From DASPFV01 sp035620975 (lineage in GTDB: Bacteria; Acidobacteriota; Vicinamibacteria; Vicinamibacterales; 2-12-FULL-66-21): a stretch of 64,000 bases of DNA. The notes below the pieces were generated by a model that worked only from the letters and a program-made list of their open reading frames with translations, was not told where the DNA came from and made no database searches. Of the stretch, positions 34,007 to 41,525 are shown piece after piece. The DNA is taken from assembly GCA_035620975.1 (NCBI GenBank), contig DASPFV010000340.1:8983-72982 (forward strand), written 5' to 3'. The position numbers were made by a program, and so were the translations under genes. Position 1 is the stretch's first letter. Every line of letters starts with the position of its first letter.

Positions 34007-35173
34007 TTATTGTAGCGGAAAGTGGAACTCCTCCACGGCCGCAGCATCGACCGCCTGCCGGACCATCGCGTCGACGTCGAGAGCGCCTTCGGCGCGGACC
34101 ACGTCGGCCCGGCGGGCCCTGGTCGCCGGATGGCGCGGTGTGAAGAGCGTGCAGCAGTCCTGATCCGGGATGATCGAGATGGGATAGGTCCCCAGCACGC
34201 GCGCCTGTTCGGTGATCTCCTCCTTGTCCATGCCGATGAGCGGCCTGAGCACCGGGAGCGACGCCGCCTCGCCGATCGACGTGAGGTTCTCGAGCGTCTG
34301 CGAAGCGACCTGGCCAACCACTTCGCCTGTCACGAGCGCCTGGGCGCGCTGCCGGCGTCCGATGGCTTCGGCAATCCTCATCATCAGCCGCCGGTAGAGG
34401 ACGACCCGGAGAGGCGGCGCGACCGAGAGGACGACGCGCTGCTGCAGCTCGCCGAAGGGCACCAGGAACAGCCGCGAGTGGAGTTGGTACTGCGTGAGCA
34501 GTCCGACCAGCTCGCGCGCCTTCTCCTGCGAGGCCCGGGACAGGATCGGATAGCTGTGGAAGTGCACGAAGAGCACGCGGCACCCGCGCCGCATCATCCG
34601 CCATGCCGCGACTGGCGAGTCGATCCCGCCCGACAGCAGGCAGGCCACCCGCCCGCTGACGCCGACCGGAAGCCCGCCGGGTCCCGGGTCCTTGCCAAAG
34701 AAGTAGAACGCCTCGCTGGCCAGCGTCTCCACATGAATCGTGAGCGCCGGATTGGAGAGGTCCACGTGCCAGCCCCGCGCCGCCTTGATGCGGCCGCCGA
34801 CTTCGCGCTCGATCTGGGGCGAGGTCAGCGGGAATCGCTTGTCGGCGCGCCGGGCCGACACGCGGAACGACGACGGATCGGAGGGATCGAGATCTTTCAG
34901 GATCTCGCGGGCGATGCCCTCGACGTCGAGCGGCGCGCGCCCCGCCCGGGCGAAGTTGCCGACGCCGAACACGCGGCTGAGGCGCTCCCGGAGGGGCGCC
35001 CAGTCCGCCTCCGGCGCGAGCACCAGCTCGATGCGACCCATCAGCGCGCGGACCTCGCGCACCCCGAGACCGGCCGTGCTCTCGCGCAGATTCCGCACGA
35101 GCCGCGCGACGAACCAGGGACGGTTCTTCCCCTTCAGCGCGATCTCCTGGTAGTGCACGATCACTGACGTCAT
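34007..35173 (-). CDS. thiI: tRNA 4-thiouridine synthetase ThiI
   Basis: A 388-residue enzyme that adenylates U8 of tRNA and transfers sulfur to it. The NFLD/THUMP part (about residues 1-165, FRVSARRADKRFPLTSPQIE) is followed by the PP-loop ATPase domain (VACLLSGGIDSPVAAW, then LVTGEVVGQVASQTLENL). There is no C-terminal rhodanese domain, as in many bacteria that deliver sulfur by another route. A tandem Cys in DQDCCTLFTPRHP near the end may be the acceptor. The ATG at 35173 begins MTSVIVHYQEIALKGKNR, the usual ThiI N terminus. Confidence 0.94.
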   Translation of the reverse strand: MTSVIVHYQEIALKGKNRPWFVARLVRNLRESTAGLGVREVRALMGRIELVLAPEADWAPLRERLSRVFGVGNFARAGRAPLDVEGIAREILKDLDPSDPSSFRVSARRADKRFPLTSPQIEREVGGRIKAARGWHVDLSNPALTIHVETLASEAFYFFGKDPGPGGLPVGVSGRVACLLSGGIDSPVAAWRMMRRGCRVLFVHFHSYPILSRASQEKARELVGLLTQYQLHSRLFLVPFGELQQRVVLSVAPPLRVVLYRRLMMRIAEAIGRRQRAQALVTGEVVGQVASQTLENLTSIGEAASLPVLRPLIGMDKEEITEQARVLGTYPISIIPDQDCCTLFTPRHPATRARRADVVRAEGALDVDAMVRQAVDAAAVEEFHFPLQ

Positions 35174-35234
35174 GGCTCGCAGCTCGCCCGCAGTCTGCCG
35201 CACCGGCCGGCCGCTGGAAAGGGAACGCAGGGAT

Positions 35235-36617
35235 TCAGGCCGTCGTTCCGCGAGACGCTGTCTCGCCCTCCGTTTCGAGCAGGTGGCGCGCGGCCCGGTG
35301 TCCGCTGACCACGGCGCTCTCGATCGTCCCCGGCAGGCCCGTGTCGATCCAGTCGCCGGCGAGCACGAGCCCCTCGAGGGCCGTCTGCACGCCGGGCCGC
35401 GGGGGCTGGCCGGGCGCGAGCGAGAACGTCGCGCGCTTCTCCCGAATCACCGTCCCCTGAACGAGCCGGGCCGCCCGCGCCCCGGGCAGGGCCGCCGCCA
35501 CCTCCCCCGCCGCGAGCCGGACGAGATCCTCGGCGGTGCCCCCCACGAGCGCGTCGGCCGCGCTCGCCACCAGCGACAGGTGCGACGCCCCTCCCCCGAA
35601 CGCCGCGCGCTTGTCGAACACCCACTGCATCGCGCGCCCCGGCAGCCCCACGAAGAGATCGTCCATCACCTGCCGGTCGTACCAGAGGTTGACCGTCACG
35701 ATGGGCATGGACTGCATCGCGTCTGCACCGGCAATCGTGCCAGCCAGCGCCGGCGGAGGCGACCCGTCGAAGAGCGTACGCAGCGCGTGCCAGGGCACGG
35801 CGGCCACGACGCGGCGAACCGGAACGACCGCGTCCCGCACCCGGACGCCGCAGACACGATCGGCGTCGGTCACGACCCGCGCAAGGGCGCCGGTGCGGAC
35901 GACGCCGCCGCGCGCTTCGATCCAGGTCCGGGCGGGCTCGGCGTACATCTGGTGCAGCGGAACCGCCGGCATCACGAGCGCCGCATCGGACGGATCCGAC
36001 CCGAACATCCCGGCCAGCACCCGCACGAACGGTTCGGCACCAGCGGTCTCCGGCGACTGATTCAGCGCTGCCACGGCAAGCGGTTCCCACAGCCACTCCC
36101 GGAGCCTCGGACCCTGCCCGTACCGTGTCAGCCAGGCTGCCACGGTCGGGGTTCCCGGGCCAACCGACACGTGACCGTCCCGTTCCAGCTCGCGCCTCGC
36201 CAGCCGGAGCGGCCGCGCGAGCCGCAGCACCGACAGCCGATCGCCCCATGGCAGGGCGTTCCAGCCGAGCACCCCGGCCAGCAGGTGGAGCGGCGACGGC
36301 AGCCGCGGACAACGGAGCTCGACCCGTCGGCCGTGCTCGTCGATCCAGGGCACCACCAGTGAGGGCTGGCGATGCACCCGATCGGCCGCCCCGATGCGGC
36401 GCAGGAACGCCAGCGTCTCGCGGTAGCAGCCGAACATGACGTGCTGGCCGTTGTCCACGAGCTCGCCCGTCTGCCGATCCACGAACGCCGTCGCGCGCCC
36501 GCCCAGCCGGGGCCGCCCCTCCAGGACCAGCACGCGGGCGCCCCGCCCGGCCAGGGCCGACGCGGCGCTCAGGCCCGCGAAGCCCGCACCGATCACCACG
36601 ACGTCTGGAGACGTCAT
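35235..36617 (-). CDS. hpnE: Hydroxysqualene dehydroxylase HpnE
   Basis: A 460-residue FAD-dependent amine-oxidase-like enzyme that converts hydroxysqualene to squalene, the last of the three HpnCDE steps. The N-terminal dinucleotide fold reads VVVIGAGFAGLSAASAL, with VLVLEGRPRLGGRATAF. Later motifs are DNGQHVMFGCY and the C-terminal FAD segment VLAGDWIDTGLPGTIESAVVS. Its start overlaps the hpnD stop by 4 bp. The family is specific enough, and the hpnC-hpnD-hpnE order clear enough, for a firm call. Confidence 0.95.
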   Translation of the reverse strand: MTSPDVVVIGAGFAGLSAASALAGRGARVLVLEGRPRLGGRATAFVDRQTGELVDNGQHVMFGCYRETLAFLRRIGAADRVHRQPSLVVPWIDEHGRRVELRCPRLPSPLHLLAGVLGWNALPWGDRLSVLRLARPLRLARRELERDGHVSVGPGTPTVAAWLTRYGQGPRLREWLWEPLAVAALNQSPETAGAEPFVRVLAGMFGSDPSDAALVMPAVPLHQMYAEPARTWIEARGGVVRTGALARVVTDADRVCGVRVRDAVVPVRRVVAAVPWHALRTLFDGSPPPALAGTIAGADAMQSMPIVTVNLWYDRQVMDDLFVGLPGRAMQWVFDKRAAFGGGASHLSLVASAADALVGGTAEDLVRLAAGEVAAALPGARAARLVQGTVIREKRATFSLAPGQPPRPGVQTALEGLVLAGDWIDTGLPGTIESAVVSGHRAARHLLETEGETASRGTTA

Positions 36618-37456
36618 GAAAGGAGGACCGTGCGGGCCCAGATCGAGGCGGCGATGAGCGCGCGTCGCGGACGCGGGATGCGCACGACCGACGAGAACAC
36701 GTCGTAGTCGCGCTGCTCGATCCGGTCCAGGATGGCCCGATAGATCGCCCCCATGATCTCGGCGGCCACCAGGCGCCGCGCATCGCCTCGCGGGAGCCCC
36801 CGCGCGGCGCGGCCGTAGTAGTCGCGCGCGCGCATGGCCTGCCGACGCAGGAGCGCCTTCACGGCGCCCGACTGCACACCGCTGCCGGCGCCCGACGTCT
36901 CGCGCCGCAGGTCGGCTTCGGTGCAGCCGTGCGCGCGGAGATCCTCGAGCGGGATGTACACGCGTCCGCGCGCGAGGTCGGCGGGCACGTCGCGCAGGAT
37001 GTTCGTCAGCTGGAGCGCCACCCCGAGGTCGGTCGCGTACTGCCGCGCGGCCGGGTCGCGGTAACCGAAGATCTCCAGACAGATGAGGCCGACGGCCGAC
37101 GCCACGCGGAGGCAGTACGCATGAAGATCCTCGAACGTGTCGTAGCGGCGCGGCGTCACGTCCATCTCGACGCCTTCGATCAGCGCCTCGAACGCGGGAC
37201 GAGGCAACCCGAAGCGCGCCACCAGCGGCACGAGAGCACGGCCCTGCGGAGTAGCCGGTTCACCTCCCTCGAAGCAGGCCACCAGCTCCGCCCGCCATCG
37301 CGCGACCTCCGCGGCGGCGGCCGCCTCGTTGCGGGCTCCCCTCTCATCGGTCGCATCGTCCACCGCGCGGCAGAAGTCCCAGACGGCGACGATCGCGCGG
37401 CGCTTCTCGGACGGCAGGACCAGGAACGAATAGTAGAAGTTCGTGTCTCGAGCCAC
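36614..37456 (-). CDS. hpnD: Presqualene diphosphate synthase HpnD
   Basis: A 280-residue head-to-head prenyl synthase that joins two farnesyl diphosphates to presqualene diphosphate. The first aspartate-rich motif is DFCRAVDDATDE, the second is in LQLTNILRDVPADLARGRVYIP. NFYYSFLVLPSEKRRAI is the usual N terminus. It lies between hpnC (7-bp gap) and hpnE (4-bp overlap). Together these three replace the single squalene synthase of eukaryotes and supply squalene for hopanoids; the cyclase gene is not in the window. Confidence 0.95.
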   Translation of the reverse strand: MARDTNFYYSFLVLPSEKRRAIVAVWDFCRAVDDATDERGARNEAAAAAEVARWRAELVACFEGGEPATPQGRALVPLVARFGLPRPAFEALIEGVEMDVTPRRYDTFEDLHAYCLRVASAVGLICLEIFGYRDPAARQYATDLGVALQLTNILRDVPADLARGRVYIPLEDLRAHGCTEADLRRETSGAGSGVQSGAVKALLRRQAMRARDYYGRAARGLPRGDARRLVAAEIMGAIYRAILDRIEQRDYDVFSSVVRIPRPRRALIAASIWARTVLLS

Positions 37457-37463
37457 GGCGGTG

Positions 37464-38393
37464 TCAGAGGCGCGGGCCGGCTACCCTCCGCAGCTGGAGC
37501 GTGTCGGCAGCCGTGGCGCGGCGCCAGCGCAGCGCGGCGAGCAGCAGCGGCGCGGCGTCCTGCACTCCCAGGACCGGCCGATGGCGAAACACGTCGAATT
37601 GAACCGCGTCGAGCTTGTCGAGCACGCGCACGCCGCCAAGCCAGGTCAACCGCAGCTCCCAGCGGAGCCGGCCGTGCACCCCGTCGCAGACCGGACGGCC
37701 GACCGTGAACAGCTCGCGCGTCCTCGCCGAAACAGACGAGAGAGCCGTCCTCCAGGCAGGCGTGATGGTGCGGGCGTGCAAATCCGCTTCGCGGGCACCC
37801 GCCGCGCGGTAGTGGTCGGCTGGAACGTAGAGGCGGCCGATGGCCCAGTCGCGCTCGAGATCCTGCCAGAAGTTCGTGAGCTGCAGCGCCGTGCAGACGG
37901 CGTCAGAGGCGCCGTCGAGGTGCGCGTCGCGATAGCCCGCGACGCGCAGCACCAGGCGTCCAATCGGATTCGCCGATCGACGGCAGTAGTCGAGCAGATC
38001 GTCCCACGTCCCGTACCGCTTCGTCGTCACGTCCTGGCGGAAGGCGCTGAGCAGATCCTCGAAGAGACTCAGCGGGAGTCCATGCCGGCGCATCGTATCG
38101 CCGAGCGCGAGGAACACGAGATCCGCTCCGGACGCCGCCGGGCCCGGCGACGGCGCGCCGGCCACGTGCCGCAACCGGGCGAGCCACTCGTCCAGATGCC
38201 GAAGGCGGTCCGGACCGGGGACCCCGGGTTCGTCCGCGAAATCGTCGGCCGACCTGGCGAAGGCATAGATGGCAGCCACGGCGGGACGAACGCGGGCGGG
38301 CAGCAGCCGTGAGGCGACCGGGAAGTTCTCGTAGTGCTGGCGCGCGGTGCGCTGGCAGTGGTCGTACGCGCGGGCGAGGAGGACCGCGCTCAC
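37464..38393 (-). CDS. hpnC: Hydroxysqualene synthase HpnC
   Basis: A 309-residue HpnC, which turns presqualene diphosphate into hydroxysqualene. Aspartate-rich motifs are AFARSADDFADEPG and LTNFWQDLERDWAIGRLYVP. HYENFPVASRLLPARVRPAV is the family N-terminal signature. GTG 38393 overlaps the stop of the upstream adenosyltransferase gene (GTGA). An alternative GTG lies one codon upstream. It heads the squalene block but shares its transcript with the cobalamin gene. Confidence 0.94.
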   Translation of the reverse strand: MSAVLLARAYDHCQRTARQHYENFPVASRLLPARVRPAVAAIYAFARSADDFADEPGVPGPDRLRHLDEWLARLRHVAGAPSPGPAASGADLVFLALGDTMRRHGLPLSLFEDLLSAFRQDVTTKRYGTWDDLLDYCRRSANPIGRLVLRVAGYRDAHLDGASDAVCTALQLTNFWQDLERDWAIGRLYVPADHYRAAGAREADLHARTITPAWRTALSSVSARTRELFTVGRPVCDGVHGRLRWELRLTWLGGVRVLDKLDAVQFDVFRHRPVLGVQDAAPLLLAALRWRRATAADTLQLRRVAGPRL

Positions 38394-38929
38394 CACTCGG
38401 TTTCCGGCTGGTTCGACCCGGCGTTGGCCGCACGCGCCATGACGAACAGCAGATCGGACAGCCGGTTCACGTAGACGAGCAACGCCGGCTCGCACGCATC
38501 CGGGCCCAGCGCCACCATACTGCGCTCGGCGCGCCGACAGATCGTCCGCGCCACGTGGAGCGACGCGCCCGCGATCGACCCGCCGGGCAGGATGAAGCGC
38601 CGCAGCTCCGGCAGGCCGGACTCGAGCGTGTCGATCCAGCGCTCGAGCCGCTCCACGTCCGCCGGCGAGACGGCCGCTTTGGTCACGCGCCCCGCTATGC
38701 GGTGCGCGGGATCGGCCAGCCGCGCGCCGATCCCGAACAGGTCCCGCTGGATCTGTCGCAGCATCCCGTCGAGCTCGTCCGGGAGGGCGGCCGTGCGGAC
38801 GAACCCGAGCCAGGCGTTCAGCTCGTCGACGTCGCCGTAGGCGCCGACGCGCCGGTCGGACTTGGCCACGCGCGTGCCGTCGAAAAGGCTGGTTTCTCCA
38901 GCGTCGCCCGTCCTGGTGTAGATTTTCAC
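38390..38929 (-). CDS. Cob(I)alamin adenosyltransferase, PduO-type
   Basis: A 179-residue ATP:cob(I)alamin adenosyltransferase that makes adenosylcobalamin. The N-terminal KIYTRTGDAGETSLFDGTRV and later RRFILPGGSIAGASLHVAR, TICRRAERSM and YVNRLSDLLFVMAR are diagnostic. GTG 38929 is set by the TATAAT box 7 nt upstream and by the family N terminus. It leads the hpnC-hpnD-hpnE block by GTGA overlap. The pairing is unusual because the two pathways are unrelated, although B12-dependent radical SAM enzymes act later on hopanoids in many bacteria. Confidence 0.95.
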   Translation of the reverse strand: MKIYTRTGDAGETSLFDGTRVAKSDRRVGAYGDVDELNAWLGFVRTAALPDELDGMLRQIQRDLFGIGARLADPAHRIAGRVTKAAVSPADVERLERWIDTLESGLPELRRFILPGGSIAGASLHVARTICRRAERSMVALGPDACEPALLVYVNRLSDLLFVMARAANAGSNQPETEW

Positions 38930-38942
38930 TGGTCCGATTATA
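38930..38942 (-). promoter_or_regulatory. TATAAT box before adenosyltransferase/hpn operon
   Basis: On the minus strand a perfect TATAAT (38942-38937) is separated by 7 nt from GTG 38929. This would be the promoter of the whole adenosyltransferase-hpnCDE operon with a leaderless first gene. Confidence 0.6.
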
Positions 38943-39004
38943 GAGGCGCGCGGTGCCACCGACCGGGCTGACGCCCTCTCGATCCCTGCGCGACTCGCTG
39001 CCCG

Positions 39005-39733
39005 ATGCCTCGTCCCCGACCGCGCCCTGCGGCCGGCGCGCGGATTGCCGCGCCGGCACTCCCCATCCCCGCGGCCCGCCGGCGCTTCCGCCGGCGCCTG
39101 CTCGAGTGGTACCGCCGGCATGGCCGCGACCTGCCCTGGCGCCGGACGAGGGATCCCTACCACATCCTCGTGTCCGAGGTGATGCTCCAGCAGACGCAAG
39201 TGGACCGGGTCGTGCCGAAGTATCACGAGTGGCTCGAGAAATATCCCACGCTCGAGGCGCTTGCGGCCGCCGCGGAGGGTGACGTCGCCGAGACCTGGCG
39301 TCCGCTCGGCTACAACATCCGGCCCCGCCGGCTGCATGCGATTGCGCGGGAGTCGATGGCGCGTTACGGCGGATCGCTGCCAGCCGACGAGGAGACGCTC
39401 CGATCCTTCAAGGGCATCGGCGCGTACACGGCGGGCGCGGTGCTGAGCTTCGCCTTCGGCCAGCGCGCGGCCATCCTCGATACGAACGTGGCGCGCGTGC
39501 TCTTCCGCGTCTTCGTCGGGCGCGGCAGTCCGGGCACGCACGCGATGCGGAAGCACCTCTGGTCGGTCTCGCGTGCGGTGCTGCCGATGCGGCATGTCTT
39601 CGACTTCAACCAGGCGCTGATGGACTTCGGCGCGACCGTCTGTACGGCACGACGGCCGCAGTGCCGGCACTGCCCGATGCGCTCCGGGTGCGCGGCCTAC
39701 CCGTTCGAGGCCGGCGACGAGCGGAGCGCATAA
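39005..39733 (+). CDS. mutY: A/G-specific adenine glycosylase MutY (short form)
   Basis: A 242-residue DNA glycosylase that removes A opposite 8-oxoG. It has LVSEVMLQQTQVDRVVPKY (catalytic Glu), the helix-hairpin-helix FKGIGAYTAGAVLSF, the catalytic Asp in AILDTNVARV, and the iron-sulfur ligands CTARRPQCRHCPMRSGC (C-x6-C-x2-C-x5-C). It stops after the cluster loop. The usual C-terminal Nudix-like 8-oxoG recognition domain (about 120 residues) is missing, and a separate Nudix gene starts 2 nt downstream. Confidence 0.94.
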   Translation: MPRPRPRPAAGARIAAPALPIPAARRRFRRRLLEWYRRHGRDLPWRRTRDPYHILVSEVMLQQTQVDRVVPKYHEWLEKYPTLEALAAAAEGDVAETWRPLGYNIRPRRLHAIARESMARYGGSLPADEETLRSFKGIGAYTAGAVLSFAFGQRAAILDTNVARVLFRVFVGRGSPGTHAMRKHLWSVSRAVLPMRHVFDFNQALMDFGATVCTARRPQCRHCPMRSGCAAYPFEAGDERSA

Positions 39734-39735
39734 CG

Positions 39736-40134
39736 GTGCCCCCGCGGGTGATCGTCACGGCGGCCATCATCGAGCGGAACGGCGCGTTCCTGGTGACGCG
39801 GCGCCCCCGCGGCGTGCACCTCGAAGGGTTGTGGGAGTTCCCCGGCGGCAAGTGCGAAAGCGACGAATCACTCGCGGGCTGCCTGGAACGCGAGATCCGG
39901 GAGGAGCTCGGCACGCCCTGCGAAGTCGGCCGCGAGATCTTCTCGGTCTCGCACGCCTATCCCGACCGAATCGTCGAGCTGCATTTCCATGCCTGCAGGC
40001 TGACGGGCGAGCCGCAGCCGCTGCTCCGTCAGGAGATGCGCTGGGTCACGCGGCAGGAGCTGCGCCACCTGGACTTCCCGCCCGCGGACGCGGACTTCAT
40101 CGAGGCGCTGGTCCGGGGCGCGGAGCCCGCCTGA
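39736..40134 (+). CDS. Nudix hydrolase, MutT-like
   Basis: A 132-residue (deoxy)nucleoside triphosphate pyrophosphohydrolase. The Nudix box is complete: Gly, Glu and REIREELG in GGKCESDESLAGC followed by LEREIREELG. The start VIVTAAIIERNGAFLVTRRP and the strand LWEFPGGK are MutT-like, so removal of 8-oxo-dGTP is likely. GTG 39736 is 2 nt behind the MutY stop, so the two are cotranslated. It could also act as the detached recognition domain of the short MutY, but its intact box argues for enzyme activity. Confidence 0.92.
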   Translation: MPPRVIVTAAIIERNGAFLVTRRPRGVHLEGLWEFPGGKCESDESLAGCLEREIREELGTPCEVGREIFSVSHAYPDRIVELHFHACRLTGEPQPLLRQEMRWVTRQELRHLDFPPADADFIEALVRGAEPA

Positions 40135-40139
40135 CTCGC

Positions 40140-40470
40140 GGATGCTGTTCGGACGGCGACGCGGGGAATCGCGGATGATTTTCCACGGGACACGGATGCG
40201 CGCGAATTCTAGACGGAACGCGGATGCGCGCGGCTCTTCGACGGATCGCGGACTTGTCCGCCGTAGCCTGATAAGGCGAAGGCGGATGAACGCGGGATGC
40301 GCGCGGATTCCGAAACCGACTGCCGCCGGGCGGTTGCCGGAGCCCGCGCAGGCACGTCGCGCCTTCGCCTCGAGCTACGAGGTACGCCATCAGTCCCGTC
40401 GAGAGAACCGCGTCCATCCGCGTCCCGTTTAGAGAGACCGGCCCTGCATCCGCGGTCGTCCGCGTCACGT
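40140..40470. repeat. GCGGAT-type dispersed repeat region
   Basis: The 345-bp gap after the Nudix gene is noncoding and made of recurring words (ACACGGATGCGCGCG, GAACGCGGATGCGCGCG, GGATGAACGCGGGATGCGCGCGG, CCGCGTCCATCCGCGTCCCGT). Bases 40247-40295 match the reverse complement of 56533-56580 with one substitution and one indel. Short GATAAGG and TTTAGAG patches lower the GC content locally. Confidence 0.75.
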
Positions 40471-40479
40471 CGCGGCGAT

Positions 40480-41499
40480 TCAGCCGACGAACGGCAGCCG
40501 CGTCACGGTCGCTGTCGCCTCGTGGTCCCCGTCGAGGACCGAGAGCTCCGTGCCGGGCTCGACGAAGGCCCGGTGGACGTAGCCGAGCGCGATGGGACGC
40601 TCCAGGGCGGGCGACCGGACGGCGCTGGTGAGCACGCCGACGTCCCGATCAGCGGCGCGGATGCGGGAGCCGCGCGCCGGCACGCGTGCGGCGGGAAGCA
40701 GCGTCAGCCCGACCAGGCGACGCGCCACGCGGCCGTGGCCGCGGTGGAGGACCCGGATGATGATCTCCTGCCCCACGTAGCAGCCCTTCGTCAGGCTGAT
40801 GGCCCGATCCTCGATCCCGGCCTCGAGGGGAATCGTGTCCTCGTCCATGTCGACGCGGAACGCCGGCCGGCCAGACTCGACCCTCAGGACGTCGTACGTG
40901 CCGAGGGAGATGGCCTCGGCGCCAGCCTGCAGGATCGCGGCGTCCAGCTCGTCGGCCCGCGCCGCGTCGATGAAGAGGTCGAGCCCTCCCGCCACGACTT
41001 CGTCGCTGCGGCACACGACGAGCGGGGAACCGCGGAACAAACCCGTCCGGTTCGCGAAGGCTCGCTCCGGAAGCGCGGCCAGGCTGTCACCCTGTGTGTC
41101 GTGCCCTCCGTCACGCGCGCCGTCGAGCACGGCGGCGGCCGCGGGGCCCAAGATCGCGAGTTGCGAGATCCCGGACGTGACGTCTTCGACTTGTGCGTCC
41201 TCGGTGAAGATGAACTGGTCGAAGCGGTCCCGCAGCCCGGACGCCAGGTCGGCGTGCAGGTCCACCAGGACCTCCTCTCCGGTCTCCCAGAGCCGCATGT
41301 CGGCGATCATCCGGCCCTGCGGGGTGAGGAACGCGGCGTAGCAGCCTTCGCCCGCAGTCAGCGCGGTGATGTCGTTGGTCAGCAGGCCCTGCAGGTACGC
41401 CCGCCGATCGGCCCCCGTGAAGCGCAGCCGGCCCCGATCGCCCCGCCGGAGCAGGCCGGCGCGGTGAACGACGGCGTCGTATTGTTGCCGTGAAAACAT
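40480..41499 (-). CDS. ygfZ: Folate-binding protein YgfZ/GcvT-like
   Basis: A 339-residue tetrahydrofolate-binding protein of the YgfZ/IBA57 family, which supports iron-sulfur cluster maturation of enzymes such as MiaB. The diagnostic motif LTKGCYVGQE (Cys of K-G-C-Y-x-G-Q-E) is intact. The N-terminal half (RLRFTGADRRAYLQGLLTNDI, LTPQGRMIADMRLW) is GcvT-like. ATG 41499 fits the family N terminus. Divergent from the hydrolase gene at 41526. A TACAAT on the leftward strand at 41547-41542 may be its -10. Confidence 0.92.
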   Translation of the reverse strand: MFSRQQYDAVVHRAGLLRRGDRGRLRFTGADRRAYLQGLLTNDITALTAGEGCYAAFLTPQGRMIADMRLWETGEEVLVDLHADLASGLRDRFDQFIFTEDAQVEDVTSGISQLAILGPAAAAVLDGARDGGHDTQGDSLAALPERAFANRTGLFRGSPLVVCRSDEVVAGGLDLFIDAARADELDAAILQAGAEAISLGTYDVLRVESGRPAFRVDMDEDTIPLEAGIEDRAISLTKGCYVGQEIIIRVLHRGHGRVARRLVGLTLLPAARVPARGSRIRAADRDVGVLTSAVRSPALERPIALGYVHRAFVEPGTELSVLDGDHEATATVTRLPFVG

Positions 41500-41513
41500 C
41501 GGTGGGAGGCTGG

Positions 41514-41525
41514 TATCCTCAGATG
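41514..41525 (+). promoter_or_regulatory. TATCCT box before exported hydrolase gene
   Basis: TATCCT (41514-41519) lies 6 nt before ATG 41526, the same layout as at 12171. The 27-bp divergent gap with YgfZ therefore holds promoters for both directions. Confidence 0.45.

Noticed and set aside
40140..40470. Repeat region considered as a CRISPR array
   Set aside because: The unit length and spacing are irregular, there are no spacers of constant length, and no cas gene is in the window.
41490..41525. Upstream ATG for the exported hydrolase at 41490
   Set aside because: It would place 12 extra residues over the YgfZ start and the TATCCT box, and would spoil the signal peptide. ATG 41526 is favoured.
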